Positions 26,404 through 34,102 of a DNA stretch of 64,000 nt are shown piece by piece. Origin of the DNA: an uncultured Collinsella sp. (lineage in GTDB: Bacteria > Actinomycetota > Coriobacteriia > Coriobacteriales > Coriobacteriaceae); assembly GCA_959599915.1 (NCBI GenBank), contig CAUGJE010000005.1, positions 70,219 to 134,218 on the forward strand. Reading direction: 5' to 3'. Numbering within the stretch: the first letter of the stretch is position 1; the number at the start of each line of letters is the position of its first letter. Both the position numbers and the translations under genes were made by a program. The notes beneath the pieces are model-generated. The model was not told the DNA's origin. It searched no databases and was given only the letters and a program-made list of their open reading frames with translations.

Positions 26404-26503
26404 TGCAACCGGTTGTCCTTATCTTACGGGCGATACAAAAATCTGTGCAACCGGTTGTCCGCCGAACGGTCGATTTTGTCGGATTAACGGTGCAACCGGT
26501 TGT
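26404..26503. promoter_or_regulatory. Three identical LacI-type operators between ebgA and the regulator gene
   Basis: TGCAACCGGTTGT occurs exactly at 26404-26416, 26446-26458 and 26491-26503. The core CAACCGGTTG is a perfect palindrome with the central CG typical of LacI-family operators. Centre spacing is 42 and 45 bp, about four helical turns, which fits cooperative binding or looping. Confidence 0.85.
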
Positions 26504-26745
26504 ACAACCATGCTACTTATGTCACCCTAAGCTTAGGTGCACAGCACGGGGCATCGTTCTTGAACTCACAGGCAACTGTCGCGCCTGCCTATGTCTCGCC
26601 CATACATGCCGTGCTCAGTCGCAGTTTGATTGCAAAACGACACCGGTCACCGGATACCATGGACGCCGTTCACGCGCGCTATAGTAATCTGTATCCGCAT
26701 TAGCCTTTATCGATAGCCCACCGACCCAATTGCACAGGAGACGCC

Positions 26746-27762
26746 ATGACCCAACCAGCACGCACCGCACCCACGCTTGCCGAGGTTGCTGAAGCTGCCG
26801 GTGTTTCGCGCTCCACGGCATCGCGTGCCCTCAACGACTCCCCCCGCATTAGCGAGGAAACTAAAAAGCGCGTCCGCGCAGCGGCGAAAAAGGTTAACTT
26901 CGTTCCCAACGCACGCGGCCGGGCGCTCGCCGTCGGACGCACGGAAATTATCGCCGTACTGGTTACCGAGCCTTTGAGCGAGCTGTTTAGCGATCCCACC
27001 TACAGTGAGTTTTTAAGCGGCATTACCGAGGAACTTTCGGAGTCGTCTTACTTGCCCGTGATCTTGCAGGCATCTTCCTCGCATGAGCGCAACCGCGCAC
27101 GCGAGCATTTTGAGCGCCGCTCGTTTGACGCCGTCATCGACGTCTCGCCCTACAAGGGCAGTGAGCTGCTCGAGGTGCTGCGCGAGCTGGGCGTACCCAC
27201 TGTGTTATGCGGCCAGCTCGAGGGCCATCCCTATCGCGACGTGTTCTCGACGGTCTACTCCGACGACGAAGAGGGCGGACGCTTTGCGGCGCTCGCTATG
27301 AAAGATCGCGGACGCAAGGACATCGTTGCCGTGCTGGGGCCGCAGGATAACCCCGCCGTCATCGACCGCCTTCGCGGCTACCGTGCAATTTTGGGCGAAA
27401 GCCTTCCGGATGAAAATGTCATCTATACCGGATGGAGCAGCGGAGACGGCTACCAAGCCACGCGGCGGTTGCTCGCGCGCGAAATACATGCCGACGGCGT
27501 GCTATGCGGATCGGACCGTATCGCAACCGGCGTTATCGCCGCATTCAACGAAGCAGGAATTAGCGTACCCAAAGACGTTTCAGTCGTGGGCTTCGATGAC
27601 CACGAGGTCGCAGCTCGCAGCGTCCCCGCGTTGACGACCATTCGTCAGCCGCTTCGCGAGGAAGGCCACATGGCCGCAGGCATTGCGCTCGATATGATCA
27701 ATGGCGCCGTGCCCACCACCACCGTCATGCACATGCAGCTCGTTCAGAGAGACTCACTGTAG
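26746..27762 (+). CDS. ebgR: LacI-family regulator of the ebg locus
   Basis: 338 residues: helix-turn-helix TLAEVAEAAGVSRSTASRAL, then hinge FVPNARGRALAVGRTEII and a sugar-binding effector domain (FSDPTYSEFLSG; GVLCGSDRIATGVIAAFNEA; VSVVGFDDHEVAARSVP; LTTIRQP). It is divergent from ebgA and shares the region with three operators, so it very likely represses ebgA and itself in the absence of a galactoside. The ATG follows AGGAGA. The symbol is assigned by context and function, not by proven orthology. Confidence 0.85.
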   Translation: MTQPARTAPTLAEVAEAAGVSRSTASRALNDSPRISEETKKRVRAAAKKVNFVPNARGRALAVGRTEIIAVLVTEPLSELFSDPTYSEFLSGITEELSESSYLPVILQASSSHERNRAREHFERRSFDAVIDVSPYKGSELLEVLRELGVPTVLCGQLEGHPYRDVFSTVYSDDEEGGRFAALAMKDRGRKDIVAVLGPQDNPAVIDRLRGYRAILGESLPDENVIYTGWSSGDGYQATRRLLAREIHADGVLCGSDRIATGVIAAFNEAGISVPKDVSVVGFDDHEVAARSVPALTTIRQPLREEGHMAAGIALDMINGAVPTTTVMHMQLVQRDSL

Positions 27763-27767
27763 GAAAC

Positions 27768-27813
27768 TGGGCCGGGCTTTCCGCTAAAGCAGCCTAGCGG
27801 AAAGCCCGGCCCA
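27768..27813. repeat. Perfect 19-bp hairpin after the ebg regulator
   Basis: TGGGCCGGGCTTTCCGCTA pairs perfectly across an 8-nt loop. There is no T-run, so it is not a standard terminator. The following 100 bp (27828-27916) hold related blocks around (C)TTTCCGC in direct and inverted order. Confidence 0.7.
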
Positions 27814-27950
27814 TTCCGAACGCCGATTCTGGGATGTACTTTCCGCCAGAAGCTCAACCGGAAAGTGCGACCCGTTATTTGGCTGGATTCTGGGTCGCAG
27901 TTTCCGCGACGTCCGGTCACCCTATGCCCTTGCAACCTCGGCATATAAAA

Positions 27951-27981
27951 AACGAGGGAAGGCACACGTCCTTCCCTCGTT
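27951..27981. terminator. Terminator of aspS, probably bidirectional
   Basis: 12-bp stem AACGAGGGAAGG with a 7-nt loop, 24 bp after the aspS stop codon; the minus strand continues with TTTTTATATG. Confidence 0.8.
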
Positions 27982-28004
27982 ACGGGCAATAGGTAGCCGC
28001 TTGC

Positions 28005-29792
28005 CTACATCAGGCGCAGGCTGACGTCCTTGAGCTGGGCGCCGCTAACGGCACTCGGAGCGCCCGACATGAGGTCGGAGCCGCTGGCCGTCTTGGGGAA
28101 CGCCATGACGTCGCGGATGGAGTCGGAGCCGGTGAGCAACATGCACACGCGGTCCAGACCCAGAGCGAAGCCGCCCATCGGGGGCGCACCAAACTTGAGT
28201 GCCTCCATGAGGAAGCCAAATTGAGACTCGGCGCGCTCTTCGGTAAAGCCCAGGAGCTTAAGCATGGACATCTGCATCTCGGCGTTGTGGATACGCATAC
28301 CACCGCCACCGGCCTCAAAGCCGTCCATGACAAAGTCGTAGGTGCAGGAGCCGGCTGCCAGCGGGTCAGCCTCGATCTTAGCGATGTCGGTCTCGGTCGG
28401 CAGGGTAAAGGGCTGGTGCTCGGCAGCATAGGCCTTGCGATCCTCGTCCCAGTGGAACAGCGGGAAGTTGACGACCCACAGGAAGTCGTGGCCCTCGCGC
28501 TTGATCTCGAGCGCATTGGCCATGTGGGAACGCATGCCGCCCAGGATCTCGTCGGAAAGCAGGCGCGGACCGGCGGCGAACATCACAAGGTCGCCGGGCT
28601 CGACGTCCATGCGCTCGCGCAGAGCCGCCATTTCCTCGTCCGAGAAGAACTTGACGATGGGGCTATTGATGGAGCCGTCCTCGCGGAAGGCGATCCATGC
28701 CAGGCCCTTGGCGCCAAACGTGGAGGCCACGCCGGCGAGCTTGTCGATCTTGGCACGTGCCCAGGCACCGGCGCCCTTGGCGTTGATGGCCTTGACGACG
28801 GAGCCCTCCTCGTTTGCAGCAGTCGCAAAGACCTTGAACTTGGAGTTGGCAAAGATGTCGGTCAGGTCGACCAGGTGCATGCCGTAGCGAGTATCGGGCT
28901 TGTCGGAGCCATAGGTGTCCATGGCCTCCCAATAGTCCATGCGACGCAGCGGCGTGGGCATCTCGACACCCATGCGGCCGAAGGCATCGGCAAGAACCTC
29001 TTCGAGCGCGCTCATAACGTCGTTCTGGTCCACGAAGGACATCTCGATATCGACCTGGGTGAACTCGGGCTGACGGTCGGCACGCAAGTCCTCGTCGCGG
29101 AAACACTTGGCAACCTGATAGTAGCGCTCGACGCCACCAACCATGAGCAGCTGCTTCAGGAGCTGCGGGGACTGCGGCAGGGCGTAGAAGTTGCCCGGCT
29201 GGATGCGGCTGGGGACGATGAAGTCGCGGGCGCCCTCGGGCGTGGACTTGAACAGGGAGGGCGTCTCGACCTCCATGAACTCACGGTTGTGCAGCGCCTC
29301 GCGAATGGCAAAGGTAAAGTCGGAGCGTAGCTTGAGGTTGGCCATCATCTCGGGACGACGGAGGTCCAGATAGCGATAGCGCAGACGGGTGTCCTCGCTG
29401 GTCTCGATGCCGTCCTCGATCTGGAACGGCGGGGTGACGGATGTGTTGAGCACCTCGGCGTGGTCGGTCAGGACCTCGATCTCGCCGGTCGCGAGCTTGG
29501 TGTTGGTGGTCTCCTCGCCACGGGCGCGCACGACGCCGTGAATCTTGATGGGCCACTCGGGACGCATGGTCTCGGCGATCTTAAAGGCGTCGCCGTCGGA
29601 GTGTTCGGGGTCGAAGGTGAGCTGCGTGATACCCTCGCGGTCGCGAAGGTCGCAGAAGATAAGGCCGCCGTGGTCGCGGCGACGGCTCACCCAACCGGTG
29701 AGGGTGACCTCTTCGCCCACGTTCTCGCTGCGAAGCTCGCCGCAGGTACGGGTGTGCATGGAATGCTCGTCGATGGGACGGGTCTGGCTCAT
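28005..29792 (-). CDS. aspS: Aspartyl-tRNA synthetase, probably non-discriminating
   Basis: 595 residues, bacterial type with the GAD insertion. The anticodon domain opens with VTLTGWVSRRRDHGGLIFCD. Class II motifs include FRDEDLRADRQPEFTQVD (motif 2) and FALGLDRVCMLLTG (motif 3). The RRDHGG sequence has His at the position that is His in non-discriminating enzymes and Leu in E. coli. It may therefore also charge tRNA-Asn, with GatCAB completing the path; this is inference from one position. The ATG follows AAAGGAGG. Confidence 0.96.
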   Translation of the reverse strand: MSQTRPIDEHSMHTRTCGELRSENVGEEVTLTGWVSRRRDHGGLIFCDLRDREGITQLTFDPEHSDGDAFKIAETMRPEWPIKIHGVVRARGEETTNTKLATGEIEVLTDHAEVLNTSVTPPFQIEDGIETSEDTRLRYRYLDLRRPEMMANLKLRSDFTFAIREALHNREFMEVETPSLFKSTPEGARDFIVPSRIQPGNFYALPQSPQLLKQLLMVGGVERYYQVAKCFRDEDLRADRQPEFTQVDIEMSFVDQNDVMSALEEVLADAFGRMGVEMPTPLRRMDYWEAMDTYGSDKPDTRYGMHLVDLTDIFANSKFKVFATAANEEGSVVKAINAKGAGAWARAKIDKLAGVASTFGAKGLAWIAFREDGSINSPIVKFFSDEEMAALRERMDVEPGDLVMFAAGPRLLSDEILGGMRSHMANALEIKREGHDFLWVVNFPLFHWDEDRKAYAAEHQPFTLPTETDIAKIEADPLAAGSCTYDFVMDGFEAGGGGMRIHNAEMQMSMLKLLGFTEERAESQFGFLMEALKFGAPPMGGFALGLDRVCMLLTGSDSIRDVMAFPKTASGSDLMSGAPSAVSGAQLKDVSLRLM

Positions 29793-30048
29793 ACCAGTGA
29801 TCCTCCTTTATGGATCTGTGCCGCCCCGTGTCGTTCCGGGCGGCGTCGTACAGATTTGCCCGGCCTGCGTAAACCGCGCAGCCAGACATGGCGTTCTATC
29901 TTATCGCACCTGTGTCGATGTGCCGCGGAAAAGTGGCTCCTGCCCAAAGACTTGACGGAGACGAAACAATTGACGCGCCGTGACACCCGCCCGCGCTCGT
30001 CACGTGCGACAATATGCCCCAATACAACTGCACTCGGAAAGGCCCGCC

Positions 30049-30684
30049 ATGACTGCACGCCTCATCGTTATGGATATCGACTCCACGCTCATCAACCAGG
30101 AGGTCATCGACCTGTTGGGCGAAGAGGCCGGCGTGGGCGAGCAGGTGGCACAGATCACCGAACGCGCCATGCGCGGCGAGCTTGACTTTAAGCAGGCGCT
30201 CGAGGAGCGCGTGGGGCTGCTCGCCGGCCTGGACGAGAGCGTGTTCGAGCGCACCTTTGAGCGCGTGACATTTACCCCCGGCGCGTTGGAGCTTGTGCGC
30301 TCGGCACACAGCAAGGGTTGGAAGGTCGGCGTCGTGAGTGGCGGCTTTCACGAAGTCGCCGATAAGATCGTGGCCGCCGCGGCCATCGACTTTTGCCTGG
30401 CCAATCGTCTGGAGGTCGTGGACGGCAAGCTCACCGGTAAGTTGGCTGCCGACATTGTGACCAAGGAGTCCAAGCTCATCCAGCTGCTGGACTGGGCAGT
30501 TGAGTGCGGCGTCGATATGGCCCACACCGTCGCGATCGGCGACGGTGCCAACGACATCCCCATGATTCAGGCCGCGGGCACGGGCATCGCGTTTTGTGCC
30601 AAGCCCAAGACGCGCGAGGCCGCCCCGTTTGCCATCGACGAGCGCAATCTGATGCTCGCCATGGACATCATCCTGCGCGACTAG
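30049..30684 (+). CDS. serB: Phosphoserine phosphatase SerB (HAD family)
   Basis: 211 residues. Last step of serine synthesis: phosphoserine to serine. HAD motifs: MDIDSTLI (Asp nucleophile, about residues 8-15), VVSGGFHEVADKI (motif II) and AIGDGANDIPMI (motif IV). It lacks an N-terminal ACT domain. The start is the ATG at 30049 behind GGAAAGG. It is divergent from aspS and transcribed alone. Confidence 0.93.
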   Translation: MTARLIVMDIDSTLINQEVIDLLGEEAGVGEQVAQITERAMRGELDFKQALEERVGLLAGLDESVFERTFERVTFTPGALELVRSAHSKGWKVGVVSGGFHEVADKIVAAAAIDFCLANRLEVVDGKLTGKLAADIVTKESKLIQLLDWAVECGVDMAHTVAIGDGANDIPMIQAAGTGIAFCAKPKTREAAPFAIDERNLMLAMDIILRD

Positions 30685-30798
30685 CCAATCCGTCTAGCAA
30701 TTGAATCAGTCTGTCCTATAGTTTCCGAACAATTCTGTCTTAGTGTTCGGAAACATACCCTTTGAGTGCTAAACTTTGCGCCGTCGAAGGGAACATAT

Positions 30799-31581
30799 AT
30801 GGATAAGCGAGATCTAGAGCAGCTGCTGAGCGATGTTGCCGGCGGAGCAGTCACCCCTGCCGACGCCCTCACGCGCATCCAGACGGCTCCGACCGCCGAT
30901 TTGGGCTTTGCGCAGCTCGACCTTTCGCGCGGGGTGCGCCAGGGAGCCGGCGAAGTTGTCTACGGCGCCGGTAAAACCGCCGAGCAAATTGCCGCCATTA
31001 TCAAAGCATTACTCGATGCCGGCCAGGAGCGCATCCTGGTCACGCGCCTGGACGACGAAAAGGCAGCCCGCACCTCGGAGCTCCTCGGCAACGGCATCGA
31101 CCTGGGATATGTCCCGGACGCCCAGCTCGCCCTGGTGGGTGGCAAGCCCTCCCCCAACGGCAACGGACGCATCGTCGTCGCCTGCGCCGGCACGAGCGAC
31201 CTGCCCGTTGCCGAGGAAGCCGCGTTGACGGCCGAGTTCTACGGCAACGAGGTCGATCGCCTCTACGACGTGGGTGTCGCCGGCCTGCACCGCCTGCTCG
31301 CTCATGCTGAGGAACTTGCCCAGGCGCAGGTGGTCATCGCCATCGCCGGCATGGAGGGCGCCCTGGCGAGCGTCATCGGAGGCCTTGTGAGCTGTCCGGT
31401 CATCGCCGTCCCCACCAGCGTGGGCTATGGTGCGAACTTTGGCGGCATGGCCGCACTGCTCGCCATGCTCAACTCCTGCGCCAGCGGCGTTTCGGTCGTC
31501 AATATCGACAACGGCTTTGGCGCCGCCTATCAGGCAAGTCTTATCAATCATCTGAGCGCCGGCACGTCCTGCGCCCGCTAA
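30799..31581 (+). CDS. larB: LarB, nicotinate adenine dinucleotide carboxylase/hydrolase
   Basis: 260 residues. First step of the nickel-pincer cofactor of lactate racemase: carboxylates the pyridine ring of nicotinic acid adenine dinucleotide. The C-terminal half is PurE/NCAIR-mutase-like (VVACAGTSDLPVAEEAA; VVIAIAGMEGALASVIGG; PVIAVPTSVGYGANFGG), as in LarB. The start is the ATG at 30799 behind GAAGGGAA. It is followed after 10 bp by larC1. Confidence 0.93.
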   Translation: MDKRDLEQLLSDVAGGAVTPADALTRIQTAPTADLGFAQLDLSRGVRQGAGEVVYGAGKTAEQIAAIIKALLDAGQERILVTRLDDEKAARTSELLGNGIDLGYVPDAQLALVGGKPSPNGNGRIVVACAGTSDLPVAEEAALTAEFYGNEVDRLYDVGVAGLHRLLAHAEELAQAQVVIAIAGMEGALASVIGGLVSCPVIAVPTSVGYGANFGGMAALLAMLNSCASGVSVVNIDNGFGAAYQASLINHLSAGTSCAR

Positions 31582-31591
31582 GGAGCATTTC

Positions 31592-32509
31592 ATGTCCAAT
31601 CATCAGCACACGCTTATCATCGACGGCACCTCGGGCATCAGCGGCGACATGACCGTTGCGGCCCTGCTCGACCTGGGCGCCAGCGAGGAACACCTGCGCG
31701 AGCAACTTGCCACGCTGCCGGTCGACGGCTTTGCGGTCGCTGTCACGCGCGTAAACAAGCATGGCATCGACGCCTGCGACTTCGATGTTCAGCTTGCAGC
31801 GGAGCTCGAAAACCACGATCACGATATGGCCTGGCTCTACGGCAACGAAGCGGGCACCGAGCACACACATGAGCATGAGCACCACCATCATGATCATGGC
31901 GAGCACGAACACGAGCACAGCCACGAGCATGACCATGAGGCCCACGGCCATGACCACGATGGCCATCATCACGCCCACCACCATCACCACCGCTCTTTGG
32001 CAGACGTCACCGCCATCATCGACGGCTCGCAGCTGAGTAACGGTGCCAAGCGTCGCGCTCTCGCCATCTTCACCGCGCTCGCTGCCGCCGAGGCCAAGGC
32101 CCACGGCAAAACGCCCGAGACCGTCATGTTCCACGAGGTGGGCGCCGTCGACTCCATCGTCGATGTCTGCTCTGTCGCCATCTGCCTCGACGACCTGGGT
32201 ATTGAGGACATCGTGGTCGAATCGCTCTCTGAGGGCCACGGCACCATTCGCTGTGCCCACGGCCTTATGCCCATTCCCGTGCCCGCCGTCGTCAACCTGT
32301 GCCAGGCAGGCAATATCGCTCTCACGCCGGCACCGGTCGCCGGCGAGCTCGTGACGCCCACGGGCGCCGCCATCGTCGCCGCGCTGCGCACGTCCGAGCA
32401 CCTTCCGCTCCGTTATCGTATCGAGGCCGTCGGCTACGGCGCCGGCAAGCGCCCCTACGAGGGCTGCTCCGGCACGCTCCGCTGCCTGCTCGTTCACGCG
32501 GACGCATAG
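31592..32509 (+). CDS. larC: LarC1, nickel-insertion protein lacking the LarC2 domain
   Basis: 305 residues. LarC inserts nickel into the pyridinium bis-thiocarboxylate cofactor. The N-terminal part is standard (LIIDGTSGISGDMTVAALLD; VMFHEVGAVDSIVDVC; LVTPTGAAIVAAL). Residues of about 90-135 form a loop with 25 histidines, interspersed with Glu and Asp, a likely nickel store. The gene stops at GYGAGKRPYEGCSGTLRC plus seven residues; the C-terminal LarC2 domain is missing. In Lactiplantibacillus LarC2 is reached by frameshifting, but here the next gene (tetR) starts 2 bp after the stop codon, leaving no room. Confidence 0.92.
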   Translation: MSNHQHTLIIDGTSGISGDMTVAALLDLGASEEHLREQLATLPVDGFAVAVTRVNKHGIDACDFDVQLAAELENHDHDMAWLYGNEAGTEHTHEHEHHHHDHGEHEHEHSHEHDHEAHGHDHDGHHHAHHHHHRSLADVTAIIDGSQLSNGAKRRALAIFTALAAAEAKAHGKTPETVMFHEVGAVDSIVDVCSVAICLDDLGIEDIVVESLSEGHGTIRCAHGLMPIPVPAVVNLCQAGNIALTPAPVAGELVTPTGAAIVAALRTSEHLPLRYRIEAVGYGAGKRPYEGCSGTLRCLLVHADA

Positions 32510-32511
32510 CC

Positions 32512-33051
32512 ATGGATGCCCGCAAGGAAAAAAGCCGCGCCGCCATCGTTGCAGCATTCTCCGAGCTCCTGCGCGAGGAAGATTATGGCAAGATCACCGT
32601 CGGCGACATCATCGCTCGCGCCCATGTGGGTCGGGCCACGTTCTATGGCCTCTTCAAGAGCAAAGATGACCTACTGTCCGAACTCGTGAGCGACATCTGC
32701 ACCCACGTCCTCGACGACGATGGCACACCGCTCGATGATCCGCTCGTACAAGTCGAGCATATCCTCAACAACCTCTGGGAACGCCGCCAGGGCGTACGAG
32801 CCCTCGTAGCCGGCGCCGGCTCACGCGTCTTCGCCGACTGCTTACGCAAGACCATCATGTCACGAGCAGCCGAAACCGTCCCCACCGACCCAAACGGCGC
32901 CGCCGCCGCCATGGACCGAAGCTTCCTACTACACCACATAGCCTCAAGCTTCGTAGGAATGGTCCAATGGTGGGCCTGGCACAACTTCCAAGCAGATAAG
33001 GCCGAAGTAGCCAAAGACTACCTATCAGCCATACAGCCCCTCTTCAACTAA
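32512..33051 (+). CDS. TetR-family regulator of the lar cluster
   Basis: 179 residues. N-terminal helix-turn-helix KITVGDIIARAHVGRATFYG (about 26-45) followed by LFKSKDDLLSELV. The C-terminal ligand domain resembles the TetR_C7-type proteins (SFLLHHIASSFVGMVQWWAW). It starts 2 bp after larC1 and is certainly cotranscribed with larB-larC1, so it probably controls the lar genes; the inducer is unknown. The ligand-binding domain is short but complete. Confidence 0.85.
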   Translation: MDARKEKSRAAIVAAFSELLREEDYGKITVGDIIARAHVGRATFYGLFKSKDDLLSELVSDICTHVLDDDGTPLDDPLVQVEHILNNLWERRQGVRALVAGAGSRVFADCLRKTIMSRAAETVPTDPNGAAAAMDRSFLLHHIASSFVGMVQWWAWHNFQADKAEVAKDYLSAIQPLFN

Positions 33052-33172
33052 GTTAGCCTCTCATTCCAAAATCTCGCCCCCATCTCAGGGCACCAAAAAA
33101 CAAAGCGCCCCTCACATCCAAATTCAGATATATATGTTGGGTTGCCTGTTCGAACACAGCCAAGAATGCCCA

Positions 33173-33297
33173 GGGCTCGGCAAGGGTTTACTTTCCAACG
33201 CATTCCGCAGGACGCAAAAAGGCTCGCCGCACAAAGTGCGCAGCGAGCCTTTTTGCATGTCCGAGGACGCGTTGGAAAGTAAACCCTTGCCGAGCCC
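33173..33297. repeat. Nested hairpin element A with conserved internal loop
   Basis: Outer arms 33173-33201 and 33269-33297 are perfect 29-bp reverse complements. The inner stem is 33214-33227 / 33243-33256 (14 bp), with a small CGCAC-AAA-GTGCG tip. Between the stems lie ATTCCGCAGGAC (left) and ATGTCCGAGGAC (right). The same linkers occur in the element at 35604-35730. It sits between convergent tetR and larD and may act as their terminator. Confidence 0.85.
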
Positions 33298-33321
33298 GAA
33301 CCTTATAGAGCCGTCCTTCGA

Positions 33322-34053
33322 CTAGAACATGCCCAAGAAGCCATGCACAAACAGCGCGGCGACAATAGCACCGACAAACGGCGCGATGCCAGGAACAAGC
33401 AGACCATACTTCCAGTTGTTGTCGGCCTTGTTCTTAATCGGCAGCACCTGATAGGCCATGCGAGGACCAAGGTCACGAGCCTGGTTCATGGCGAAGCCGG
33501 TGATGCCGCCCATGCCCATGCCAACAGCCCAAACAATCAGGCCGACGCAGATTGCGAGCATCAGAACGTTCTCGCCGGCGCGGCTAGCGGCAGCAAGGAT
33601 GGCGCTGATGAACACAAAGGTGCAGATAGCCTCGCAGAAGAAGTTACGAGCATAGTTCGTGCCCTCGGTGGTGGGGTTGGTCGAGAAGATGTTGCGCTGG
33701 GCAATGGGGTCGACGACGCCCTCGGAAGCCTTGAACTCATCGGCATACATAAACCAAGCGATCACGGCACCCACAAAGCCGCCGAGCATATCGGCAAGCA
33801 TGAAGGGGATGCAGTTGCCCCACGGCACCAGGCCGACGATGCACTGGGCAAGCACCATGGCGGGGTTCATGCACACAGCGCCACCAAAGACAAACAGGCA
33901 GACCGAGATGCCAAAGGACCAGGTGGTGATGGCAAACATATGGCCGGAGCCCTGATACTTGGTGCCCTTGAGCACGGTATCGCAGTGAACACCCACGCCA
34001 AAGACGATCATGAGGGCCGTTGCGCCGAATTCGCAGAGGAGTTTGGTAAGCAT
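33322..34053 (-). CDS. larD: MIP-family channel, LarD-like lactate/glycerol facilitator
   Basis: 243 residues, six helices plus two half-helices. The first pore motif is intact (CMNPAMVLAQ); the second reads MNQARDLGPR instead of NPARD, so the NPA proline is replaced. In the Lactiplantibacillus lar operon a MIP channel (LarD) carries lactic acid, and this gene lies 49 bp downstream of larA on the same strand, so lactate passage is the likely role. The symbol is by context. Confidence 0.82.
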   Translation of the reverse strand: MLTKLLCEFGATALMIVFGVGVHCDTVLKGTKYQGSGHMFAITTWSFGISVCLFVFGGAVCMNPAMVLAQCIVGLVPWGNCIPFMLADMLGGFVGAVIAWFMYADEFKASEGVVDPIAQRNIFSTNPTTEGTNYARNFFCEAICTFVFISAILAAASRAGENVLMLAICVGLIVWAVGMGMGGITGFAMNQARDLGPRMAYQVLPIKNKADNNWKYGLLVPGIAPFVGAIVAALFVHGFLGMF

Positions 34054-34102
34054 AAAACCTTATCTTTCTTGTCGGTTATAAACGATTCGTTTAAGCCGCG
34101 CG

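Noticed and set aside
29793..30048. T-box or riboswitch upstream of aspS
   Set aside because: The leader is too short and has no T-box sequence or antiterminator; only a GC-rich stem is visible.
32510..33051. LarC2 reached by ribosomal frameshifting
   Set aside because: The region downstream of larC1 encodes a complete TetR regulator starting 2 bp after the stop; no LarC2-like sequence exists in the other frames.
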